Source: Epiperipatus broadwayi (Eukaryota > Onychophora > Udeonychophora > Euonychophora > Peripatidae). From it: DNA of 64,000 bases. Shown here one piece after another: positions 13,401 through 28,400 of the stretch. The stretch spans positions 8,964,337 through 9,028,336 of the forward strand of contig JAQFVV010012422.1 of assembly GCA_028023455.1 (NCBI GenBank), read 5' to 3'. Within the stretch, counting starts at the first letter, position 1; the number at the start of each line of letters is the position of its first letter. The notes below the pieces were generated by a model. The model saw only the letters and a program-made list of their open reading frames with translations. It made no database searches and had not been told where the DNA came from. The translations under genes were made by a program, and so were the position numbers.

Positions 13401-16400
13401 ATAATATAATTGTACCAAGTATACTTTTGATATTTTCACATACACTTTCAAGAATGGAAACATTTTCAAATTTTAATCTTTTTGGAGAAAGAGGAAACTA
13501 TTGGAAATACTTTTCCCCATGATAGAATATTTAAAGATTGTTTTATTATTATTCTTTTTTTTGGACAATATTTTCAAAATAGAAAGTGATTAATGACTGC
13601 AATTAATTAAGGAGAAATGAATAAGAGGAATTCATTTTTAATTTTTATTGAAGAGAAGAAATTGAGAGGGATATATATTTATAAGTGATTTGAATTTTTG
13701 ATTTTTGCTGGGATTATAATAGGACATGAAATGGAATATCGGTATGACACAGGAATTATGGAAGAAATCACAGTTTTATGTGGAATTGAAAATAAAAAAA
13801 TAATGTCTGTATGTGAAAAGATAGTCTATGATAAATTAATTTTTTCACAAAAAAAGTTTAAATCTTACTATTCTTTAGTCCCTCACCATACCCACAATTT
13901 ATGTAAAATACTTTTTGTAATGCATGTACATATGCTATATTTGTACTTATTTATAAAATGAAATATATATTTGATAGGTTACTCATAAATATTAAAAATA
14001 AATGTCTTAATTAAAAAGATATAATGTTGAATGTAAAAACTACCTTTCTGATCACATGCTTAAAATTGACTATAATATTAAAAAAATGCTTTGTTGTCAG
14101 ATGATGGTTTATGTCTTAGGATTGAGTGAATTTACTAATCCATTTGCTTTTGGCAGTGCAGTGCCTCCATTACATTTTCGCTGGTCTATAAATAATAAAG
14201 AAATTGCTACTTTGAACTCCGTTTTTCATATGGTAAGTTTAACATGCTATATTATTTTAATAATTATATATAAAAAATGAAATTGGAAATTTTTTGTTTT
14301 AATTAAATTTTATTTCTTTGACATCAGGTGTTGAATTTACATTTTTCTGAAATAAATTTTATTAATGGGTTTTAACAAATAATTTAAATAAATCACTACA
14401 GATTTATCTTATCTCTTGCTTTTGTGGACTCCAAAATAAAAAAAATAAATTAATTCAAAAATATTGTTTTTTTTTTTGTTTAAATGTAAAATTTTAATTA
14501 TAAATTTTACAACTATGATTTAGATATATTGTTAAAAGTAGGATTTGTTTTAAAATTTGATTTCTAATTGTTTATAAAAGAGTATAATTTAAAGTAAAGC
14601 ATTAAAATGTTTGTTTTAATTCTATTAAAATTATATATTACTTAATAGTGTTTTCTTATGAATTTTGAATAATTAAAATTTTTGAATTATAAAAAAAAAG
14701 AGTTAACAATATTTTATAAAAAAGATATATGTAATACATAAATATTACATTTATTTTCAGTATATTAGTTTAATAATTAAGGTAGTATAGAAAATGATGT
14801 TAGAAATAGAGTATACATTATATGAATAATTGAAAGCATTTCATCAATAACATTTAATTCTTAAATTTTATCTATTAGAATTCTTAGAAAATAATAGCAA
14901 AAAATATATATATATTTTTTTTGCATAAGATGAAATAATGAATGTAAAAAAATGAATTAAATAAGAATAAGAGGCTTATTTTTTGGGTCTACTTTTTTTT
15001 TCTTTTTTAGAAAAAATAAGAAAGTGGATGTTAGTTATGAAATATTCTTACAGTAGAATATTGCAATAATAATTGAATGTGAACTAGGCCCCTACTGTTC
15101 TTTTAATTTAAGATTTGCATATAATGATGAACTTCTGTTTTTCTACTACACGTGATAAGTCAAACATTAATTTACAGAAATATTTTATTAACACACTTTA
15201 TATTTATTAATTTATTTATATATTTTTAATTATTTTATGGTTTATTACAATGATAGATTCTACAGTTAAAAAGATTTTTTGATGTTTAAAACAACATTTG
15301 ACTTCATACAATCAACCATTTAATTATTTTACTTATTAATATAATGAAATAAGCATTTATTAACAAATTAAATATTACTGCACTATGCTGTGATGTATTA
15401 AAATGCATCTTACAAAGTATTATAATGTAAACATTTTTATAAAACTTATAATATTTTGTAAGTTAAAAAAAAATGCATATATTAGTTGAAACATCATAAT
15501 TTTAATAGTATTTAAAATAAGAATACTTTATAATTAACAATTTTACTATTAATAAAGTTAGTGACATTTTTTTTAATTGTATCATTAAGGGAATCACGTT
15601 ACTTTTTTAATAATAAATAAAAAGTCTCCCCTCCTCCCCCAAGCCCATATTCTTTTTTTAATGATGAAATAAAGAAGTAAAGTTAGTTTGCAGATAAAAT
15701 TAGCTTCTGTTAATAAAAGCCTCATTTCCCCTTTATTTCTTTTTCTCATAAAACTAAACTGAATTATTATTTAATTCTGATTGTAATATATTTAGAATGT
15801 TTTACATATTACAAAATTATAAATGCTATAAAAACAACAACATAATAGAATGTATTTAAAGTTTTTCTTTAAGTTTACTATACAGATCAGATGTTAGGTA
15901 ATACGAAAGTATTACATATTTAATATACAATGTGTAACATTATAAAGTTTGGGAAGTCATCAGAAATAATTATAAATACTGATAATAGACTGACTTGCAT
16001 GTTGAATGCATATTACCTAGAAACATATTTGTATAATTTAAAAGTAATGCCAATTATAGTAAAAAATAAACACTATTATATATTCAGTATTAAATATTAG
16101 TCTATCAAATGTCTACTCTATTTGTAATTCATAGGCAACATCTAGTTATTTTCTGATGTTGCTAAACTTACATTGTTGCATGTAAGCATACAATGTGATC
16201 CAATTAATAAATTCCTTCAAGCTGTCTGTAGCGCCATCTCAGAGTCTATGCAGGTATCCCAAAGTAAGAATATTTAGCCATTCACTACAAAATTTGAAGG
16301 CGCTAGATGCCTGAATCATGAGTTGCAACATGAAATATAACAGTGTGTTTCGTCCCCTTGTGGATCATTTTCAATTTCTCTCTCTTGTCTTCATGAAATC

Positions 16401-19400
16401 TTGCAAACCATTCAAAAACATTCTTTGTGACACAGCTTCTTAGTCGTATACTGTGTGAATCATTTTAAATGTTTCAGTAACAGTTTTGAGTAATTTAAAA
16501 ATTTGATGTTAGTGCATAGTTTTGTCATGAATTAAAGTACAAAATTCTCTGTCATATTTTATTTGGCAATTCATGATCCATGTATGCTATTGCTTTAAAT
16601 TTTTTGTGGTGAATAGCTATACTGTATCCTTACATGCTATAGGCAGCCTGAGACAGAACAAGTCACATTTTTACTGAAACATACTATGTACATACATATT
16701 TTTTGTATTTATATAAATTGTATATGGTTATGTTGATCAGATAATACTGAAAATTTTTAAAATGTACTGTATGTGTTAATTTATACACATGAAGGTAGGA
16801 AATATCTAAGCAATAGGATACTACCAATTATAATTGATTGTGTAGTATTACTTGTTCTTTCTTAATACATTTTATTCTATCATTTCACAATTCAGAATTA
16901 CTTTATAAATTTTAATGAACCTTTTATATTGTTAAGATACATTGATCATATGTATAGTTATTATTAAACTTTTGGCTTTTAATATTAATATTGTTTAAGT
17001 TAAGAAAATTCACTGTTTGACAATTGTAAGAATTTAGATTTATAACTATACACTATTTTCAGAATCTGAAGAAGAATCTTATAGAAATATGTTTAAATGA
17101 TAAAGGATTTAGTCTATTATTTCTAAAGTCAGACAGTTTGCAAGTTTGTCCACTTTTTAAAAAAAATTTTTAAGACTTTTTTTCCACATTCATTTAATAA
17201 TTTAATTTGTTTTTTGTTGATCTTTGAAATGTGTGTTGAGAATGAACTTTATGAGTATATTTTCAGGATAATTTTACATTCTAATAAAACGTAACCAGAT
17301 ACTTAGAAAACACTGTTGTTTTTTTTTAATTTTTAAAGAGTGGCATTGTACAGTCTTCAGAGAGTAATTTTGCTACAAGACTAGAAGCCAAAAGAGAAGG
17401 TCAAATAACTTTGAAAGTTACAGTGAGACAAACAACTGGACAAAATCAAATCAGAAATAATGTCATTTTAAAAAATGAAGTTCAGATACAGGTAATTTAT
17501 CATTATATATGTGATTTTTGCTTATGGTCTGACTTTTTCTCCAACATATGCAATATTTTTATATTTCCATTATTTAAATGTTTTCAATGTTTTATATCTA
17601 TATTAGATATATTTTTAGAAATTTAACTGTTATTCATTTTAGCACTTAAAGTGTCTTTTATTTTTTTAAAGACATAAATATGCAATTCTCACTTTACATA
17701 AGTGAACCATTTGCAACTTTTTACCTGAGTTTAAATTTTATATACTTCAGATTTATTCTCATTCATCATCATTTAATTTGATTCGTGTCACAAGCAAACA
17801 GCAATGCAATATAAATAAATAATGCCTTTAAAAATCCTTCATCATAATGTTGATTGTTTAAATAGCAAATCAAATTCATATATGATCAACTAATTTTATG
17901 GATCTGCATATTTTCTTATAATCTTATTTTTGTTTTAAAATCAACAACTTAAATTTGGAAAATGTTTTTTTTTTTTTTTAGTGAACCTTTGTCATTGATC
18001 ATCCATGCACAATATATAAAAAAAGGCACTAAGAAATTAAAATATAAGCATGCTAGAAATGTACTTATATTATAAGATATGCAAAAAAATGCTAACTTTA
18101 TATTTAGTAAATGCTATTTTCATTAAAAAATATCACTCATCAGTAAATAGATTTATATAATTTGGGTTTAATAAAATAGAAAATTGTCTCTACTTTTATG
18201 TACAATCAAGCCATGTGCACATATTATTGGAACAAATAACAGAAAACTTGATATTTCCATTGAAATGGTATACAAATTGCAACAATACACAGAGGGCCCT
18301 AGCAGAATACATTGCAGTTAAGCTAGCCTGGAGATTCTAGGGTGGGCTCTGGGTTCAAAAAGGAAGCAAGTCACTCCCTCCTCCATACATATCAATGGCA
18401 AATTTCATATAGAAGAAGACATGTTGATCATCATAAGAAATCATTTCAAGACAAAGCTTCACAAACCAGAGATCCCGTATTATAGAATCACTCCTATCAA
18501 TGTTCCTCATCATGGAATTATGGCCAACACCATTTCTAAATCAATTAAAATCCAATTCCTGACAGAACCCACCCTGGACCACATGCAATACCCCAAGTTC
18601 CTTCTACTGCACCTCAGCCACTGCACCATCACTATCATTCTTAACATGCTGAATGAACTGGCTGGAGGTTGCAAGGTCATTGAGGGACTATATCCAGTCT
18701 TGTTAGTCCTATTTCTGAAGAAGGATTGACTGCCATCGGAGCTCGCAAGTCTTAGACCTATTTCGATGACGCCTCTCCTTATAAAAATAATAAGAGTCTA
18801 TGGTTAAAGATTCGATCCAAGAACTAATTATTTCCAGTTTATCTCCCTCACAGTTTGCATGTAGGGGTCGGTCTATGATCGATGCAACCTCTATTTTCAA
18901 AATAACGGTAGAACATGTGAGGCGTCGGAGAAATTTCAGGCCGATAGCTGTCCTACTGGACATTCAGGTTGCCTTCGATTCTGTAAGCGTTGTCTCCTCA
19001 TTGGTGTACTAAGAATCTTTTCTATTCTTGAAATCCTTTTATCCATCGTGGAGAACCACCTTTGCAACAGGGAGATACGTGTTACGATGGATGTCAGAAT
19101 CGCTCTGGGATTTCGTCCCAACATTTCTATACCCCAGGGTTCTCCATTGAGCACATTATTATTTACTGGATTCATTATCCCACTGGTTCTAAAAATTGAA
19201 AGAGATCTTCCTGGTGTGTATATTCCCAGGCTTGTGAGGGAGGTAAAATGCCTGGCATATGTCGATGAGGTGGTCATCCTCCTTCCATCTACAGATTGCC
19301 TACTAATGCTGGAAGACATACTGCACTGGTATTCAGAACAATATCAGCTAATTTTCAATTGGAAGTCCATGGCCTGAAAATTGTCATCTGGAAAGAAGAT

Positions 19401-22400
19401 TCCAACACCCTTTCTAGCCAGACTGCAGAAAGTTCCTTGAGTTCCCATTCATGCTTTCTTCTCAGGACATGTGAATCCAAATACAAAACATGCTTTCCAG
19501 GTGCATAACAGATATTATTAAATCACTCTCTGGTATTTAGCTGTCTTTCTATGGCAAGGTCACACTACTCAATTCGTTAATTTTCCCGAAAATAAATTAT
19601 TTTCTTCCAATCATCCTTCCTACCAAAATTAATTCCCTATGTTCTGGATTCCTGTGGAGAAAGAAAACTGTCACAATCAGCCTTCGGTAGGCATGCATAC
19701 CTAAAAAACTCAATGGAATCAGCCTTAGGTAGGCATGCATACCTAAAAAACTCAATGGACTAGGACTACCTACCATCTCTTTCTTTCTAGTTCAGAGATC
19801 ACCCAATATGCTTGTCACAATTAGAAAAATAATATCTTGAGGATTTTTATCAATCTCTAGTTGCTTCTACTGATACCCCACCACCTCATGGTTGGTCCCC
19901 ATCCTGGACAGATATTGTTGTCAATTTGGTTGCGAGTGCTGGAATTAATGTGGGGACAATTGGGAATGGGCTCAAATATTGGGACAGACATCAATTCTTT
20001 TGTTAATCCTTCCTGATAAACTCAACTGTTCTCAAGGTTAACAATGAATACATCATCAAACGCTTTAAACTATGGAAGCTTGAGGCTAAATATCTAGACT
20101 TTATCTTAAAAAATAAACATACATTTCTTACCAACTAATGATTTCTTGGTGAATAAAAGAGACTTTGACAAATTACATACTAAATGTCAAATGTGCAATG
20201 GTGAAGGTGAAATACTGCAGCACTTTCTAAATGGGTACAAAACTACAACAGTATAGTTCGTTTATCAGCTGCTGGTGGACATCATATAAGGACAGAATTT
20301 TCAATATTCAAGACTGTATTCAGACTGGTGTTTTCTCAGCAATAAAACTATCTGCCATGCTGAACTATTCACTGTGGATCCTGAGGTGCAATGTCATGTT
20401 TGGTAGAAACTCAGGGAATCTACTTAATGATCTGTTGGGTATTATTAAAACATTAAAAGTAAGGGACTGCAAAGTTTCTTTTGCTAAAATGCATGACGAT
20501 ACATGGAAGCTATTAAATATTCCTGTATTTCAACCATCCACAGCTAATTTGTAAAATCATCATTACATAACAATTATATGTTGTTGTTTTTTTTTTGTTA
20601 ATTTGTCTTTCAGATGTTTCTAATACCAACTGTATTGGTCGTTTCTTGTCATCTAAGTTGCAAATTGTAATAGGCCTATTTTTTTTTTTTTTTATTGGAT
20701 GCATAAAGTTCATCATTGAATATAAAAAACTACAATTATCAAGAACTGCTATGCATTTTACATGAAATAAGAATTTTATTTATTATTTGAAGAGTGTCTG
20801 AAGTTTTTTAATGATGGGTTATCAACATTTCATTCATTGTTCAAGAGATTGGGGAGTCTATTATTATCGTATAAGATAATAATACTATATTGAATTCTTA
20901 AATTGGGTGCTAAGAGATTTGTAAAAGATCTTTAAAGAAGACTTCATGTGAGATGATGGGCGAGATAAAGAGGCTTGTTGGAATTATGGAGAAGACAAGT
21001 TATGGATCAGAGAAATTAAAATAAATTTTATGAGTTCTTTATTCCGTAACGCAATAATAATGGTTGGAAAATGTCATAAAATGACTATCTTATTTAGAAA
21101 CATTGCTTTGGGATATTTCCCATATTTGGGGACCTGAGGATGAATAAAAATAGTATTGGGAAGTCATTAAAAATTATAGGTATAACAATTTGATAATGAT
21201 TATTCACTGAAATACATTACATGTCGGAAAAAAATTGATATTTGTTTGTGCAGACTTTATGCTGCAATTTAAAATGCAATCTTTTAAGATCTAGAACAGG
21301 GGTGGGGAACTTTTTCCTGCCAAAGGGCCATTTGGTAGTTATTGACTTAAAAACCTTAGCCTGCTATATTTTATCAAAACTTTAATTAATTTATCTCCAA
21401 TCATTAGGGATGGGCAACCTTTTAACTCTAGGCCAATTTTAACTTTGCCTTTTTAAATGAGGATCAGAATTTTTTTTAGGAATTTAAAATAACATCATTG
21501 TTATTAATGACTTCCACATCTAATGAGAATTTTTCCAATTTGTCTTGTAGTTATTCTTTATATTATATATTCTCGAATTCTGGACAGGCTCCTTTGCAGA
21601 AAATGGTTTTAAATTTTATGCTTTTTTTAAAAAAATAATGTAACTTGCTTTCACAGAATTTTTTTTATTGCTTGTACTTTTTATGAAGCATAACTACTTG
21701 ATGAAGCTTCTTTTCAAGTTTTGATTTTTTTTTCTTCCAAGAATTTTGTTGTAATCAGAATGTTTTAATAAATAATGTTTCTTGATATTGTTTTTTTATT
21801 AACAGTAATAGTTTCTAGGCATATCAGGCACATTGATTTACTATTTCTTTCTATGAAAAAATATGCATTGGTCATTAATTTTGAAATTGCAATTTTTTAT
21901 CTTCCTCAATATAACTATTTTAATTTAAAAAAAATTGAATGCAAAATAATACTAATAAAAAAAAAATTCGAGTTTTATTTTTGTTATTCTAGGTTTGTCT
22001 TTGAAAATTACTATAGCAAACAAAATGCCCTCAGGGTTATACATTAAACCCATAGTCACATTGACCACAAAATATATATAATTTGTTGCAATAATGCATC
22101 TCTGATAGAATGAACTAGTACTATTAAAAAGGTTGGAGAGCTAAATTTATTTTACTTAATTAATTTAATACTTGCACTATGCTCATGTTTAAATAGAAGT
22201 TTTATACAGGGCCATTTTACATATGTTTTTGAAAATGTCTTCCAGGCTAGATTAAGAGCTTTTGAGGACCAGAGTTTCCCACTTCTAATCTAGAACATGC
22301 TCACAGTCATACTATTTGAGCTGTGCTCAATTTCAGGTTCAACTTCTTAATTTTTTTATTTAATAAAATTACTATTCTACTACAGCAGTAACAAACCAGT

Positions 22401-25400
22401 AACAGGAGTAAAATATAATGATAATGAATGAAACTATGAAGCACATCTGAACTTTCAATTCAGTTGCAATTAATTAAAGACTTAAATGATGTCGAGACTA
22501 TCTGTTGAAGCATAGCTTTCAATGGCAGAATAGGCAAAATCTTAATTTAGTTGAATGAAAGGGACAAAGCGAAAAGCAATGTATATTATTTTCAATTAAA
22601 AAAAACAAAACATTCATGTGGGCAAAGGGTTGCATCAGGACCATGTCTTATCAATCGCAATGTGCTAAAATAATAGTTTGAAGATTGATGAAGCTGGGGA
22701 AAGAAGTTCTTATGGAATAATAAAAACAAAAAAGCAGATGAAATATGCAAGAAAATGAAAGTAATAGGAATAATATAATGAGTTTTATTATAGGCTGTGG
22801 TTTATATCTGTGCAGTGTAATCTTTGAACCAATGAAATAATATAGTTGCTGGTATGCTTTGTTGAATATCAGCAGATGTAAATTCTTTCTGTGATTTTGG
22901 ATAAAGTGTAAATGTTGATAATAATTCACCATGTGAAAATCTTCCAATTATCCAATATTTATTCTAATATCGATACTGCTTCACATTTTGAAACAATAGC
23001 GATCTGCTGCGAAGTCAACCGTGAATTAATATAGTAGATGTGAGTTAACCCATGTGACAGTACAGATTTGTTGATACCAATGAATTAATATAGTAGATGT
23101 GAGTTAACCCATGTGACAGTACAGATTTGTTGATACCAATAATAAATTTTTATTAATATATTTGATATTAAAATGTTAGTATCAATAAAGATAGCACTTT
23201 AAGAATAGTTTTATAACTATTCCAGAAAAAAAAATTGTCATAGCAAAAAGATAATGCACAACTTTTTTCCAGATTCAACAAATCAAATACTAAAATTTGT
23301 CTAACATTTTAAAGAAAATTTTCAACAAAGTACAAATTTTTATGTAATAATTTCACACCTTGTATTTTCATTTTGCATCTTCTGCAAGTGAATGATGCAT
23401 TTTTTCAATTTCAGTCAAATTTTTAGCTACTGATTCATCTCTTAATGCATTCGCTTTCTGGGAATTTCAGGAGTTTAATAAATAATTTGCCACACATCAC
23501 TCGGCAATAAATCAGACTCCTTAACTTTTTTAACATCTCATTGTCAATTATTTTGTATTTTTAGTTATATTCACCTTTAGATCTTTTAATATCACTTGGG
23601 TCTCTCAATCTTGTATTGCCTCAGTTCTGTTGCTTCTATCATCAATATACAAACTGTCATACATTCTTCTGGTCTCTGGTTTTCAATTTTCTAATTTTTT
23701 TTTTTAATCATTTTTTTCTAATGTTTCTTATGTGTTATTTAATACTAAATTTTGAATTTTCTTTTTTTTTGTAAAATTTTTTATAATTTAGTCATCTGTC
23801 AAATTATAGTAAGAAATTGTTATTTGATTCCTTCCAGAGACCATCCTTTATAGTAAGGCATCCACCAACCTCAATCTTATCTGAGAATTGCTATACGTCT
23901 TTGACATTGACCATTTCTCTACACATTGTATTTTTTTTTTTTTAATTGCCTTTTTTTTAAATGGCCTTATTTCTCCTTGATGATATCTGCTATTTGCTTT
24001 GAAAATTTGCTTCAATATTATCACAAACATCTTTACTTAAAACAGGCAAACCTCACTATACGTATGCCACACACAGCAAGCTAGAGTAATCAATGGATGC
24101 CAGAAGGCTTGTGCATAAAATCCCCATCTAGTGCCTACTCATCCAATATCCCCAGACTAGTTTCTGGCTTGTGGCCTTCGTCAGTGAGGAGCCTTGGATC
24201 TGAGAGCACTGCATCTAGATCTTAGGATCTAATGCAACTCTCCAGCAACCACCTTTTATCCCCATTTAACTACAAAACTATGAGTCTTAAACTGAAAACA
24301 TCTTAATGCTTCCAATTCAAGGCCATCAGCTTATATAGTTATATGGGTCTGAAACCAGTTCAGTTCCCATACATTTTGGTGTCTGGTTTTTTAATAACCA
24401 TAGCCACCAATATCCTATTAGGCAGGATTGGTTTTAAGCTAATAAACATCACATGACCACCATCTCTTATACTTGTGTATAACTGTTGTTAAAACAGGCA
24501 AACCTCACTATACGTATGCCACACACAGCAAGCTAGACTAATCAATGGATGCCAGAAGGCTTATGCATAAAATCCCCATCTAGTGCCTACTCATGTGATG
24601 TGTATTGGCTTAAAACCAATCCTGCGTAATAGGATGTTGGTGGCTATGGTTATTAAAGAACCAAAGACACCAAAATGTATGGGGAACCCAACTGGGTTCA
24701 GACCCATATAATTATATAAGCTGGGGGGCTTGAATTGGAAACATTAAGGTGTTTTCAGTTTAAGACTCATAGTTTTGTAGTTAAATGGGGATAAAAGGTG
24801 GTTTCTGGAGGGTTGCATTAGATCCTAAGATCTAGATGCAGTGCTCTCAGATCCAAGGCTCCTCACTGACGAAGGCCACAAGCCAGAAACAAGTCTGGGG
24901 ATATTGGATGAGTAGGCACTAGATGGGGATTTTATGCACAAGCCTTTTTGCATTATTGATTACTTTAGCTTGCTGTGTGTGGCATACGTATAGTGAGGTT
25001 TGCCTGTTTTAACAACAGTTATACACAAGCATAAGAGATGGTGGTTATGTGATGTTTATTGGCTTATAACATCTTTACTGTTTTGGATATGTCTTTCCAT
25101 TATATGTAAATTTATTGAAAGCAGTCAACACTTAAACAATGTCAATAACAATCTCAATATAATGTCAAGATAACTTCCTTTTAACAATATAGGTGGAAAT
25201 CCACATCTATTTATGGTCTAATAGGTTTATATAGGCACTAAAGATTGCAATTTGACCACAAAGAGTATATTAGTGATGCAAAGAAGTTTAAATAAACCTC
25301 TTTAAATAGGTAAATATAATCTGTTCTGAATAGAATAACAAATAGCCAATTACTTTCAAACTGCACTCTTCCAATTCTAAGTATCATAAAAAATTCTTTT

Positions 25401-28400
25401 CCTAGTTAATTATGAAGTTATCACTCATAATTTTGGTCATGTTAATAGGGTGCTGTCAATCATGCCAAAAGATCCATATATATATATTTCTTAAATAATA
25501 AAGCATAAAGCTAATAATGCTCAAGGCCAGAAAGCTTTCTACATGTAAATTCATAGAAAGCAGTCAACATATGTATATGAGTGTATGTATAGATAAATTG
25601 TAAGGAGCTCTTTCTGAATTTAAATACATACTAGGTAAAATTTAAATTTTTCAGGTTCTAATTAGGTATAATGAAAAGTGATTGATTCATTACATTTAAA
25701 TATAACCAAACCACCTAGTATTGATCAACAAATAGATATCAAACTATTCTTAGTTAAAGTTTAAAGAAAGAATGGAAAATTATATAAACTCACCACTTGG
25801 CACTTGAATGGCTGGTGAGTAATGCCTTCCATTTTACCATTCCTCTATGAGAGGCCGTTGGAGCATATTTTTTTCTGCAGGAAGTTGTTTAAAGGCTTTT
25901 CTATCATAACTTGAACGGTTTTGCGATGACTTCTGCAGTAGATTCTCAAAGAGAAACAAAGAAAAAGAATTATTATTTTTGTCAACTGCTCGGTGATGAG
26001 TGTTTGAGTATTTCCTTATTTTACATTCTAACTTAGAATAGATGAATACTTATTTTCCACTAAATATTAAACGATTAGATGAATGGATATGGGCAAACTA
26101 TCTGAAAGAAAATCTAAACCCAAAACCTTCTTTTTTTTAAGTTTTACCTGGTCAGAATTCAAACTCAGAACATAGGTATTGCAGATGAATGTGTCTCCAT
26201 TAAATTAAAATTTAGCAAATACTTCTTAACTTCATTACATCATTTAAGAAAATTAAATAAAGCATTTCAAAATATAAATTATTATTTTGAAAAACTTTTA
26301 AAAAATATTACTATGGATCCAGTTGAGTGATTTATAATTTTATATCCCATTTTGTGATTTAATTATATCTAGTAAGATGTATCTATTTGTGAATTATCTC
26401 AATTTCAGTTAAATATCTTAACACAAAAATGACGAATAAGTGTTTATTAGATAAATCCTAATACTGGTTATAACATTTATTTGATTAAATATAACAAATT
26501 AAAAGAGTAATATATTGTTATAGTGTGAAAAGAAAGTCCAAATTGTTAGCGATTAAATAATCAGTACATTCATAGTTCAAATTATTGTTGTGAAAGGAAA
26601 ATTATTATTATTTTTTAATGTTTAATTTTTATATTTCTTTTATATTTATCTTTTTTTACATAGATTTTTATTTAATTACTAAATGATTATTTTGACAATT
26701 TCTACAATAATCTTAAAAGTAAGATTTTTTTTTTTTAATCAAAATCATTTTTTAAAATTATTTGTTTTAGATATTTGAAAAATTAAATGTAATATCACCG
26801 CATATCATTGGTAGTCAATTGTTAATTACCCCAAGCACGAAAACAAAACTAAGGACCAATAGGTAAAAAAACAACAACTGTGTATGTACAATTTTTCTTA
26901 TTGAAAAGTAATATGGTGCTGGAAGAATGAACAGTAAGATAATTAAAACCAAATCATAATATTTGAATATTAAAAAAATTTTTTTTTATGTTAAATGCTA
27001 TTTAAGACTAATTAATTGCATTCAACTACTTAATTCTAATTTTGCAATTTTTGCTAATATGGAATTTGTGGAAAGAATATCTTTCCTATTCTTGTTCAAT
27101 TATTTTATTAATTATCTATTTATATTTTTTTTTCTTATTTTGTATTTGGTAAAATTTTAAACACATTTTATTTTTTAAAGGCAGAATTACTTGTTGACAC
27201 AGAGTTAGTTGACTTAGTTTATATATATATTATAAAATCTTAATTTAAAATATATTTAAATACATATTATATGAAGTTAAGTTTAAGAATCTCTTAACTA
27301 TTTAAATATTAAATCACCCCGCATGGTATAAAAAAGTTCGGCGTCCTATGTAAAATAAATGCGGACTTTAATGTATTTATTTCACCGAGGACGCTGCTGG
27401 ATTTTTTAATTTGAAGCTGGTTATTTTGAAATGCAGACTTTAATATATTTATTTCACAGAGGGCAGTGCTGGATTTTTTTAACCATGTGGAGTGATTTAA
27501 TACTTGGATTTTTATTTCAGTTTAGCATTAGCACTGGGATTAACTAATAATTTATATATGAAGTTAAATTGTAACATATACTATGTGGCTTACTTGAAAA
27601 AGTGTATGTTTCAAACGTATTTGTAGTGTGAGAGGTTGGTCTGACTTCTGGGCTGATGGAAGGTTGCGATAGGATTAAGCTAAATGTGAAAGATGCACTG
27701 ATAAAAAGAAAAACTTGTAAATATAATGCTTATTTCTGAAGAGATCACAATGTCTGAATGCTCAAGTGTATCACTGCTGCTGCATTAAATCACATGACAA
27801 CTTGTCATGGATAATTATTATCAGCTCTTTTTTTAAATTTTTTCACTATTTTCAATTTATTGATTATCATAATTTTTAATACTCTGTGTGGTCTAATGCA
27901 GTGATTCAGTAGCAGATTCCAGAATCAAGGACCAATGGATTACAGTTCCAGCTCTTGCAGCCAGTGCTTGATTTTTATTATGAATCTCCGAGTAATAAAA
28001 ACTATTTCATTATTTTTATTATAATTTTTTCTTTCTCATAATTTAACTGTGTTTTGTTTTTTTAATTTTAAAGAGTAATATGTGAATGGAGGCTTATGTT
28101 TCAAGTTTAGTAACTCTAGTTTATGTTTATTTTTATATATTTCCCACATTTATAGCGGGGAGTCTTCAATGGCAAAAGAAAAGTTTAATGAGACATTTTT
28201 TTTGCCAGTTTATCATTAACTGAATGTCAAGTTCAGAATAAGTATACTTGATTGTTTTACATTTGTTTTAATTGTTCATATTTTACATTTAGTTTGTTGC
28301 TTGAATTCATAAGAAAAAATCTTTCTAATTTTTTCTTTTGCTTCTGAAGAGGTTTTTATAGTTGCTGAAATATTACAAATACTTAATATGGATCATGGAT

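Larger units (their letters stand above)
24038..25067. mobile_element. Hammerhead-ribozyme element 1 (retrozyme / non-autonomous Penelope-like), 1030 bp
   Basis: The 12-bp direct repeat AACATCTTTACT flanks it (24026-24037, 25068-25079). Inside, a minus-strand array of one full unit plus the first ~100 bp of the next (the AAAACAGGCAAACCTCAC start recurs at 24039 and 24491, so the unit is about 452 bp) meets a plus-strand copy near 24590. The plus copy runs slightly past one unit length. The two arms are about 90% identical by eye, so the element folds into a long hairpin. Each arm carries one hammerhead core. No protein is encoded. Partial tandem units with inversion and a variable-length target duplication are known for Penelope-like elements and their ribozyme-bearing derivatives. 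Confidence 0.8.

Noticed and set aside
18709-19319. Minus-strand open frames of 84 and 127 codons
   Set aside because: They are antisense shadows of the plus-strand Tx1-like LINE.
23240-23720. Minus-strand reading LPSDVWQIIYKLLK as retroelement protein
   Set aside because: Could not be matched to a specific domain, and no adjacent RT motif.
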